Origin: Alphaproteobacteria bacterium
Lineage (GTDB): Bacteria; Pseudomonadota; Alphaproteobacteria; Caulobacterales; Maricaulaceae
Reading direction: 5' to 3'
DNA: 6,194 nucleotides
Assembly (NCBI GenBank): GCA_030428405.1
Contig: JAUIEH010000180.1
Span: forward strand, 1-6,194
In this document: one piece after another, positions 1 to 4,989 of the stretch
Position numbering within the stretch: the stretch's first letter is position 1
How the letters are laid out: every line of letters starts with the position of its first letter
Notes under the pieces: generated by a model
What the model saw: only the letters and a program-made list of their open reading frames with translations
Database searches by the model: none
Told to the model about the DNA's origin: nothing
Position numbers and translations under genes: made by a program

Positions 1-40
1 GCTGTTCCGTAGGCGAAGCGATTTCGCGAGCGCGCCGGGC

Positions 41-2134
41 TTAACCGTCCGAGAGCGCTGCATCCACCAGCAGGAACGCCCGGCCGGTGTCGCTGTCGAG
101 CAATTCGGCAAGCAGGCCCGCATCGTTCTCATCGAGCGCGCGTCGCACCAGGCGGGCGTGATCGTCGAGAAAATCCTCCGAATGCGCACGAAGCACTTCG
201 TCGGAGGCGAGCGCGGCCGCTGTGCGGCGCACATCCGTCAACGCGCCGTCGAGCACAAGCGCGCGCGCCTCGCCCGAGCCGGCGCGCCGGCGCACGCGTG
301 CAATGCGCGCGGTCATGTCGCGATCAATGGCGCGATTGGGATCAACGCCGGCGCGGCGCAGCCCCGCGATGACGGCTTGTGAGCTGTCGGCGCGCTCTTC
401 GGGCTCGTCATCAATGCCGTTGAGCACGTCTTTCCAGCGCCAGTCTTCATCCTCGCCATCCGCGCGGTGCTCGGCGGAGCCGTTGCGTCCGCCGCGAGCA
501 GGCGCGGGCGCGCGGCGATGCATATCCGCGCCATTGGCTTCGATGCTGGCGCCGCCGCGGTCGGGCACAATGCGCGATACGACGTCGCCGTCATCATCGA
601 AATCGTCCAGCGGATCGGCGCGCTCGCGTCGCCGCCGCGTGCCCCAACCGCCCGCAGCGCGCTCGTTCGCGCGCCGCCCGGCGCCGCGTTCCGGCTCGCG
701 CCGTTCGGCCATGCGTCCGAGGCGGTCGATGTCGTCGTCAAATTCGTCACGCCCGCGATCGGCGTGGCCGGCGCGCGTCTCCTCCGGATAATCGAAATCG
801 TCTTCCGGCAGTGAATCGCGCACGCGGCGCGCTTGGGATTCAGCGCGGCGCGGAATATCCGACAACCGACGATCGACGTCCTGCATCACGCGCTCGACGG
901 TGCGGATGCGTTCGTCGAGCGCTTCATCGGTGCGCGCGGCGGCGGCGAAATTGGCTTCATTGGCCTTTTCGACGCGCTGGAGCACGCTGTCGGCGCTGCG
1001 CTCAAGCGCGCGGCTGGCGCTTTCCGCGGATTCATTGGCGGCCTGCGCGGCGCGGCGCACGCGCTCGACTTCCTGAGCGCCGATTTCGCCGGCCTTGCGC
1101 GTTTCCTCGGCGATGACCGTGGAGAGGCGGCGCGCCTGTTCGATGGCCGCATCGACGGCGGCGCGCATGGAGCCTGCGCCGGCGTCCGCTGCAAGGCTCA
1201 ATTCGTGTGCGGTGTTTTGCGCGCGCTTGAGATTGTCCTCATGACCAGACGCGACCGCTTCAAGCCGCGAGGCGCGTTCGTCCAGCGCGGTCACGAGCGC
1301 TTCCATGTCGCGCATCTGCTCGCTGATGGAGAAGGCTGCACGTTCGCCCGATTGCTGCGCGGACGCCGCCGCCGTCGCGAGGCGCTCAACGCTCTCGGCG
1401 AGGAGGTCGCGGCCCTGCGTGGTTTGTGAGGTCGCCGATTCAACAGCCGAGCGCACGAGCTCGGCTTGTTGATCAATGAGCGAGGTGATGTTGCGGGTCT
1501 CTTCGCTGAGGCCGGAGGACAATTCGGTGATGGCCGAGCGCTCGCGCCGCAAATCCTCGATCAGCGTGTCGACTTCGCGCCGCGTGTCGCCGGATGCGGT
1601 GGAGACGGCCGAGGAATGATGGCGCAGCACTTCTTCCATGGCGCCCAGACGCGCCAGCGCGCCTTCCGCGGTCTTGGAGAGGCGGTCAATCTGCTCGCTC
1701 ACGGCGTCGGCGAGCGCGCGGGTTTCGCCTTCCGCGATTTCGACCGGCGCGGAAAGACGCCGGGCTGCGGATTCCAGCGCGCGCGCTGTCGCGCCGAAGC
1801 GGACCATCTCGCGCGCCGCCCCGCCCAGCACCAGAAGCAGCAGCGCCGGTCCCGCGACGACGAAGCCGAGGGCGCCGATTTCCATCGGCGACAAGCGGCC
1901 GAGCGTGTCGGCGCCGAGATAGCCGAACAAAAACGCGCCGGCGCCGCCCGCCCAAAGCAGAGCCGTCGCAACGCCTGTGGCCAGAATCCAGCGGCCGCCG
2001 GAGAACATGCCTTCGCCGGCGTCCTCATCGTCATGGCGCCAGCGCGCGGGCGGCTGCGGCTCGTCCGACGTCTCCAAGGCTTGAACGTCGATGATCGACT
2101 CGGAAGAGGCGTCGCTTTGGGTCATGGATACCAT
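41..2134 (-). CDS. TipN-like polar localization protein: two membrane helices plus long coiled coil
   Basis: The 697-residue protein has an acidic, disordered N-terminus (1-45). Two hydrophobic helices follow (about 48-73 and 85-106), then a very long Ala/Glu/Arg/Ser-rich helical coiled coil (about 111-430). A charged, low-complexity Asp/Arg linker (about 432-560) leads to a compact helical C-terminal region (about 575-697) ending in a GRAFLLVDAAL-type motif. Two N-terminal membrane helices plus a large cytoplasmic coiled coil is the known plan of Caulobacter TipN, which marks the new cell pole and guides flagellar placement and chromosome segregation. The same role here is inference. It is shorter than Caulobacter TipN (roughly 890 residues as I recall), the difference presumably lying in the coiled coil. 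There is no clear Shine-Dalgarno before Met1; Met4 (start 2125) is an alternative start. Methyl-accepting or other generic coiled-coil membrane proteins are the main alternative, but no HAMP or signalling-hairpin motif is visible. The reading frame is surely coding; the TipN name is moderately sure. Confidence 0.85.
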   Translation of the reverse strand: MVSMTQSDASSESIIDVQALETSDEPQPPARWRHDDEDAGEGMFSGGRWILATGVATALLWAGGAGAFLFGYLGADTLGRLSPMEIGALGFVVAGPALLLLVLGGAAREMVRFGATARALESAARRLSAPVEIAEGETRALADAVSEQIDRLSKTAEGALARLGAMEEVLRHHSSAVSTASGDTRREVDTLIEDLRRERSAITELSSGLSEETRNITSLIDQQAELVRSAVESATSQTTQGRDLLAESVERLATAAASAQQSGERAAFSISEQMRDMEALVTALDERASRLEAVASGHEDNLKRAQNTAHELSLAADAGAGSMRAAVDAAIEQARRLSTVIAEETRKAGEIGAQEVERVRRAAQAANESAESASRALERSADSVLQRVEKANEANFAAAARTDEALDERIRTVERVMQDVDRRLSDIPRRAESQARRVRDSLPEDDFDYPEETRAGHADRGRDEFDDDIDRLGRMAERREPERGAGRRANERAAGGWGTRRRRERADPLDDFDDDGDVVSRIVPDRGGASIEANGADMHRRAPAPARGGRNGSAEHRADGEDEDWRWKDVLNGIDDEPEERADSSQAVIAGLRRAGVDPNRAIDRDMTARIARVRRRAGSGEARALVLDGALTDVRRTAAALASDEVLRAHSEDFLDDHARLVRRALDENDAGLLAELLDSDTGRAFLLVDAALSDG

Positions 2135-2166
2135 TCGATCTACTAGGAACGGGGCGTGCAGGCGCG

Positions 2167-2195
2167 CGCGTAGCTATCGGGGCCTGTAAGATCAA
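2167..2195 (-). promoter_or_regulatory. Candidate housekeeping promoter for the TipN-like gene
   Basis: On the minus strand TTGATCT (2189-2195) is followed after 14 nt by GCTACGCG (2167-2174). This resembles the Caulobacter housekeeping consensus TTGACGS, 10-14 nt, GCTANAWC: TTGA in the first box and GCTA in the second are kept. Transcription would begin near 2160, leaving a short leader of about 25 nt before the start codon at 2134. The match is partial and was found by eye. Confidence 0.35.
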
Positions 2196-2213
2196 GCCCC
2201 AATATGACGGGTT

Positions 2214-2230
2214 CTCGCCCGCGAGGCGAG
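2214..2230. other. Short hairpin between the small membrane gene and the TipN-like gene
   Basis: CTCGCC (2214-2219) and GGCGAG (2225-2230) can pair around a 5-nt loop, just downstream of the stop codon of the small membrane-protein gene. There is no T-run after it on either strand, so it is at best a weak or Rho-assisted terminator or an mRNA 3'-end stabiliser. A second, looser pairing, GGGGC/GCCCC, occurs at 2179-2200. In such GC-rich DNA, stems of this size also arise by chance. Confidence 0.2.
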
Positions 2231-2257
2231 TGTCAGGCGCCGTTGCGGCGATTTGCT

Positions 2258-2563
2258 TTAGGAGCTGACTTCGCTCGGACGCGCCGGGGCGACGACCGAG
2301 AACGGCGCTTCCGGGGCAGTTCGGGCCACCGGCGTCACGAAGACGGCGCTGCGGGAGGCGTTGGCGCAGCCGTTTTCCGAGCGCAGCGACGCGGCGCGCA
2401 CGCTCAGCTCGGGCGTCTCGACGAGATTGTAATGGTCTTTGATCGGCGACATCAGGCTGGCGACCGATTCCGTGCGCGGGCGCTCCTCGCGCAGTTCAAC
2501 GCCAATAAGCGACAAGCTCACGGCGACGACGAGATGGATCAGTTGTACCAGAGCGTCCCACAT
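2258..2563 (-). CDS. Small single-pass membrane protein, unknown function
   Basis: I do not recognise this 101-residue protein. Residues 3-22 (DALVQLIHLVVAVSLSLIGV) form one hydrophobic helix right at the N-terminus, best read as a membrane anchor or uncleaved signal. A polar tail of about 75 residues follows, rich in Ser, Ala, Pro and Val toward the end, with a single Cys near residue 66. The frame shows strong G/C preference at third positions, as in its neighbours, which supports coding on this strand over the longer plus-strand frame opposite it. A purine-rich AAGAGAG lies about 6 nt before the ATG at 2563. It is separated by 123 bp from the TipN-like gene downstream on the same strand, which has its own promoter candidate, so a shared operon is possible but not shown. 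The tail is probably cytoplasmic or periplasmic; topology cannot be settled from the sequence. Confidence 0.65.
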   Translation of the reverse strand: MWDALVQLIHLVVAVSLSLIGVELREERPRTESVASLMSPIKDHYNLVETPELSVRAASLRSENGCANASRSAVFVTPVARTAPEAPFSVVAPARPSEVSS

Positions 2564-2595
2564 GTCCGGCTCTCTTGACCGAAGCAGCTGGCTCT

Positions 2596-2658
2596 TTATC
2601 GGTAGCTGCGTCGATCACGTCCAGAATGAGACGCAAATCGGGCGATTAATTATCGGTA
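2596..2658. repeat. Two direct copies of TTATCGGTA in the divergent intergenic region
   Basis: The 9-mer TTATCGGTA occurs exactly at 2596-2604 and 2650-2658, 54 bp start to start, in the roughly 200-bp gap between the divergent membrane-protein and cyclotransferase genes. The right copy sits in an AT-rich patch with an imperfect palindrome, CGATTAATTATCG (2643-2655). A regulator-binding pair is possible. A chance repeat of this length in such a gap is not very unlikely. Confidence 0.3.
2599..2623 (-). promoter_or_regulatory. Candidate promoter for the small membrane-protein gene
   Basis: On the minus strand TGGACG (2618-2623) precedes GCTACCGA (2599-2606) with an 11-nt spacer. This partly fits the Caulobacter-type TTGACG / GCTANAWC pattern: five of six in the first box and GCTA in the second. 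The predicted start is about 30 nt before the ATG at 2563. The second box overlaps one copy of the TTATCGGTA repeat. Confidence 0.28.
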
Positions 2659-2752
2659 ATGCTTGAAGCGCCGAGACCTCGCATTCCATTTTGCGTCCAA
2701 CAAAAACAGCGCTGCGAGGCGGTCTTGCGCGACCGGCGCGCAGACGTCTTGC

Positions 2753-2758
2753 AGGAGG
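2753..2758 (+). promoter_or_regulatory. Strong ribosome-binding site deciding the cyclotransferase start
   Basis: AGGAGG lies 5 nt before the ATG at 2764. It is the best Shine-Dalgarno in the window. It favours this start over an in-frame ATG 105 nt upstream (2659), whose extra 35 residues are not part of the recognised fold. Confidence 0.8.
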
Positions 2759-2763
2759 CGAAC

Positions 2764-3180
2764 ATGCCCGGCGCCGCGCCGCTTATTGCTCCAAACGATC
2801 TCTTCGCCGCGTATGGTCTTTTGCGTGATGGCGGCGGCGGGCTGGAGCGCCTCGGCCTGGTCGGTTCTCTGACGCGGGTGAGCGCCTGCGTCATTCCCGG
2901 CCTTCTTTACGATCTTGGCGGCTTTCCCGGCATCGTCGAGGGCGAGGGCCGCGTCGCAGCCGATCTGTTCCGGGTGAACTCGGCCGAAGCCGGCGCTGCG
3001 ATGGATGAGTTCGAGGATTTCGATCCCGAAGATCCTGGCGGTTCGTCCTATGTCCGGCGCAAGGTTCAGCTGATCGAGCCGGAAGGCGAAACGGCGTGGG
3101 TCTATGTCTGGACGCGGGCGGTGTCTGCCGATGAACGCATCGCGTCCGGCGACTGGCTGGCGCATCGCAACGGATCGTAA
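2764..3180 (+). CDS. Gamma-glutamylcyclotransferase-like (AIG2/GGACT-fold) protein
   Basis: This 138-residue protein matches the small gamma-glutamylcyclotransferase fold. Residues 13-21 (LFAAYGLLR) correspond to the substrate-loop signature usually written YGTLR. Residues 45-58 (PGLLYDLGGFPGIV) follow the conserved pattern after the second strand. DEFEDFDP (81-88) carries the expected catalytic acid, most likely Glu84 by comparison with the D-x-F-E motif of human GGACT. SSYVRRKVQLIE (94-105) and AWVYVW (111-116) are the usual closing strands. Family members release 5-oxoproline from gamma-glutamyl peptides or amines; the actual substrate here cannot be read from sequence. Leu replaces the common Thr in the signature loop, and there is a Gly-rich run at 23-26. 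It is soluble, with no signal peptide. It stands alone on the plus strand and converges on the FAH-family gene 14 nt away with no visible terminator. Confidence 0.85.
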   Translation: MPGAAPLIAPNDLFAAYGLLRDGGGGLERLGLVGSLTRVSACVIPGLLYDLGGFPGIVEGEGRVAADLFRVNSAEAGAAMDEFEDFDPEDPGGSSYVRRKVQLIEPEGETAWVYVWTRAVSADERIASGDWLAHRNGS

Positions 3181-3194
3181 GCAGTCCGCCGGCT

Positions 3195-3893
3195 TCAGAC
3201 GATCGGCGTCTCCAACGCGCCGACGCCGTCCACTGCGGCCGTGATGCGCGCGCCCCGCGTCACCGGACCAACGCCCGCCGGCGTGCCGGTCAGGACGACG
3301 TCGCCGGGCAACAGCCGCCAATGCCGGGCCAGGCGCACGAGCAAAGCGTCGGGATCAATCAGCATCTGGCCGAGATCGCCGCTCTGTTTGCGCACGCCGT
3401 CGACATCGAGCCAGATCGCGCCCGTGCGCGGATGACCGATCTGCGCGGCCGGCGCGATGTCCGACATCGGACACGAGCCGTCAAAGGCTTTGGCGGCTTC
3501 CCACGGGGCGCCGGCGGCTTTCGCTGCGGCCTGCACGTCGCGCCGGGTGAGGTCTATGGCGACGGCATAGCCGAAGATCAGGGCGCGCGCCTCGTCAGGC
3601 GATGCGGGCGCACCGCCGGCGCCGAGCACGAGCGCGAGTTCGACTTCATGATCAAGGCGCTCTGTGTCTGCGGGGTAAGGCGCGGCTGCGCCGTCGGTGA
3701 TGAGCGCTTCGGCCGGCTTCATGAAGAAGACGGGTTCTGGCGGCGCGCCCATTTCCTTGGCGTGGTCGGCATAGTTGCGGCCAACGCAGAAGATGCGGCC
3801 GATGGCGGCGCGCGCGTTCGAGCCGGCGACGGCGAGGCTCGGCCGGTCAGGCGTTTGATAGGCGCCGGGTGCGGCGCTGGTCGTCTGGTTCAC
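3195..3893 (-). CDS. Fumarylacetoacetate hydrolase family protein (small acylpyruvase/fumarylpyruvate hydrolase type)
   Basis: The 232-residue protein carries the full FAH-family active site. CVGRNYADHAKEMG (36-49) holds the His44/Glu47 catalytic pair. FFMKP is at 56-60. LDHEVELALVLG (80-91) gives metal ligands Glu83 and Glu85. AIDLTRRD (112-119) gives Asp114. Lys135 lies in WEAAKAFDGSCP, and LTGTPAGVGPV (201-211) closes the site. These enzymes use Mg or Mn to hydrolyse C-C bonds of acylpyruvates or diketo acids. At about 230 residues it belongs to the short FAHD1/fumarylpyruvate-hydrolase group rather than the 330-420-residue classical tyrosine-pathway hydrolases, so fumarylacetoacetate is a possible but unproven substrate. 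The start is GTG at 3893, overlapping the stop of the upstream LytTR gene as GTGA with no strong Shine-Dalgarno. This suggests translational coupling. A homogentisate dioxygenase about 1.1 kb away supports a role in aromatic catabolism. Confidence 0.92.
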   Translation of the reverse strand: MNQTTSAAPGAYQTPDRPSLAVAGSNARAAIGRIFCVGRNYADHAKEMGAPPEPVFFMKPAEALITDGAAAPYPADTERLDHEVELALVLGAGGAPASPDEARALIFGYAVAIDLTRRDVQAAAKAAGAPWEAAKAFDGSCPMSDIAPAAQIGHPRTGAIWLDVDGVRKQSGDLGQMLIDPDALLVRLARHWRLLPGDVVLTGTPAGVGPVTRGARITAAVDGVGALETPIV

Positions 3894-4657
3894 GTATGAG
3901 CGCTGTTGTTTACGATCCGCGCGAGCTTGGGTTCGTAAGAGCGTCCGACGCGGACTTCAGCGCCTGAGCGCAAGCGCAGCATGCGTCCGCCCGACGGCGT
4001 CGTGCTGGCCATGCGCACCGCGTTGGCGTTCACGATCGCGGAGCGGTGCACGCGCATGAACCGCTTCGAATCCAATCGACGCTCCATTCTCTGCATGGTG
4101 TCGCGCACCAGCCATGAGCGCCCCTGGACATGCAGGCGGACATAATCGCGCTCGGCCTCGACCCATTCGATTTCGTCCTGGCCAATGCGCATAACCCGGC
4201 CGCGGTCTTTGATCCAGAAATCTTCCCGCATCACCGTGTTGTCTTCGCGCCTGGCGTCCGCGTCATCCCGGCATGCGGACGCGCCGCGTTCGGCGGCGGC
4301 GGCCTCGACGCGCTCGGCGAGGCGGTCGAGCGATTGATCGATGCGCGCTTCATCGGCGTCTTCACAGAGAAAATCGACGGCGCCGAGATCGAACGCGGTG
4401 ACGGCGTCCTCGCGCTCGTTGCTGCAAATGACGACGCAAACGCCGTCCTCGCTCGCCCGGCGCGCCAGCGCGAAGGCCGCCTCTTTGTCGAGCCGCGCGC
4501 TCAACACGATGGCGTCGCAGCGATGCCAGGACATTGCGCGCTGCGCCTCGTTCGGCGATGCGCAGCGCGCCACCACCTGCGTGTTCGCGCGCGCCTTGCA
4601 ACGCGCGACGAGACGCATGTTCTTCTGCGGATCCGTAACGGCGATTATCACTCGCAT
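3890..4657 (-). CDS. LytTR-family DNA-binding regulator with degenerate (pseudo-)receiver domain
   Basis: The 255-residue protein has two domains. Residues 1-120 fit a response-regulator receiver (MRVIIAV first strand, AFDLGAVDFL near the end), but the phosphorylation site is eroded. The expected phospho-Asp is Ser53 (CDAIVLSARL), the acidic pair is Val7-Thr8 with only Asp9 left, and the conserved Lys is Glu99. A charged linker (121-145) leads to a LytTR domain (about 147-250). It is shown by EIEWVEAERDYVRLHV (162-177), RFMRVHRSAIVNANAV (199-214) and the final VRVGRSYEPKL (235-245). LytTR domains bind direct repeats in promoter DNA. The start at 4657 is chosen because GGAAAGAG precedes it by 4 nt and the receiver begins immediately; the frame stays open upstream to an ATG at 4852, but those 65 residues look non-domain. 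It overlaps the FAH-family gene by 4 nt and is divergent from homogentisate dioxygenase, so local control of that pathway is a reasonable inference. Confidence 0.9.
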   Translation of the reverse strand: MRVIIAVTDPQKNMRLVARCKARANTQVVARCASPNEAQRAMSWHRCDAIVLSARLDKEAAFALARRASEDGVCVVICSNEREDAVTAFDLGAVDFLCEDADEARIDQSLDRLAERVEAAAAERGASACRDDADARREDNTVMREDFWIKDRGRVMRIGQDEIEWVEAERDYVRLHVQGRSWLVRDTMQRMERRLDSKRFMRVHRSAIVNANAVRMASTTPSGGRMLRLRSGAEVRVGRSYEPKLARIVNNSAHT

Positions 4658-4661
4658 AACG

Positions 4662-4669
4662 CTCTTTCC
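4662..4669 (-). promoter_or_regulatory. Ribosome-binding site supporting the LytTR start at 4657
   Basis: The minus strand reads GGAAAGAG, then CGTT, then ATG. The purine-rich stretch at standard distance favours the start at 4657 over in-frame ATGs at 4753 and 4852. Confidence 0.5.
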
Positions 4670-4696
4670 GATCGGCCACTGCCCAATTGTTATGTC

Positions 4697-4723
4697 TCGA
4701 CCGCCGCGCAAGGCGGCGTTCGA
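4697..4723. other. Imperfect 27-nt inverted repeat upstream of the LytTR gene
   Basis: TCGA at 4697-4700 and 4720-4723, plus CGCCG (4702-4706) and CGGCG (4714-4718), pair around a 7-nt loop. One mismatch (4701/4719) interrupts a 10-bp stem. It lies about 40-66 nt before the LytTR start, so it could be an operator or a structured 5' leader. No T-run follows, so it does not look like an intrinsic terminator. Confidence 0.3.
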
Positions 4724-4790
4724 GGCCCGGGAGGAGGCCTCTGTCGAACACATTACCGGGCGATTCCCGTCCAGCCCATCCGGACGCGGA

Positions 4791-4804
4791 TTACAATGCT
4801 GTAA
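4791..4804. promoter_or_regulatory. Palindrome TTACA-N4-TGTAA, candidate operator
   Basis: TTACAATGCTGTAA is a perfect 5+5 inverted repeat with a 4-nt spacer, an AT-rich island in GC-rich DNA midway between the divergent genes. Dyads of this size are typical of dimeric winged-helix repressors such as MarR or GntR families; none is encoded in the window. It also contains TACAAT (4792-4797), a possible plus-strand -10 element, but no matching -35 was seen. Confidence 0.35.
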
Positions 4805-4865
4805 GCTGCAGCCGCCGGCGCCGGCTTCATTGATATTGGTGCGGTGCAGCATTCTGCGCTGCAGC
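4805..4865. repeat. Duplicated palindromic octamer GCTGCAGC
   Basis: GCTGCAGC occurs at 4805-4812 and 4858-4865, 53 bp apart, which is close to five helical turns. The right copy is also one arm of TGCAGC-N7-GCTGCA (4845-4863). Two same-face sites between divergent promoters could be regulatory, but GC-rich palindromic octamers are common by chance here. Confidence 0.25.
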
Positions 4866-4982
4866 AGATCGGCGTCGCGGCTTGTCGGCGCGGTGGCGCG
4901 TTGCGCCGCTGCGGCCTATTTATCGGGCAAAGAGCGCGTGCGCAGGCCGATAGCTGCGACAATGCGCGCAGCTGCAAGGGAT

Positions 4983-4986
4983 GGAG
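4983..4986 (+). promoter_or_regulatory. Short-spaced ribosome-binding site before homogentisate dioxygenase
   Basis: GGAG lies 3 nt before the ATG at 4990, with AAGGG further upstream at 4976-4980. The in-frame ATG at 4981 overlaps this purine tract and would have no spaced Shine-Dalgarno, so 4990 is preferred. Confidence 0.45.
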
Positions 4987-4989
4987 ACG

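Larger units (their letters stand above)
4658..4989. other. 332-bp divergent intergenic region between LytTR and homogentisate dioxygenase genes
   Basis: I see no convincing gene here. The LytTR frame is open leftover sequence up to 4852, but its translation (Cys-, Gly- and Ser-rich, no domain) and the better start at 4657 argue against coding. The region must hold promoters for both divergent genes. It contains a hairpin near the LytTR gene, a TTACA-N4-TGTAA palindrome near its middle and a duplicated GCTGCAGC octamer. No promoter pair with good spacing could be assigned by eye; TATTTA at 4917-4922 is a possible -10 element for the dioxygenase, without a clear -35. Confidence 0.6.

Noticed and set aside
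13..27. Hairpin GCGAA/TTCGC just downstream of the TipN-like gene as a terminator
   Set aside because: It has a 5-bp stem and no T-run on the minus strand; pairs like this are common in GC-rich sequence.
1466..2146. Long plus-strand open frame (226 codons) antisense to the TipN-like gene, with several others at 222-1429
   Set aside because: These are shadows created by GC-rich codons of the minus-strand gene. Their translations are Arg/Ala/Gly-rich with no domain, whereas the minus frame encodes membrane helices and a coiled coil.
2204..2578. Plus-strand open frame opposite the small membrane-protein gene
   Set aside because: Its product is Arg/Gly-rich and featureless. The minus frame shows an N-terminal membrane helix and G/C-rich third positions.
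2646..2660. CtrA-like site TTAA-N7-TAAT
   Set aside because: The second half-site matches only two of four TTAA bases. This is too weak to call in an AT-rich patch.
2650..3321. Minus-strand open frame (223 codons) across the cyclotransferase gene
   Set aside because: The plus frame matches a known fold and has a strong ribosome-binding site. The minus frame is also inconsistent with the overlapping FAH-family gene.
4658..4852. 65-residue N-terminal extension of the LytTR protein
   Set aside because: The receiver begins exactly at the internal Met at 4657, which has its own purine-rich ribosome site. The extension shows no conserved pattern.
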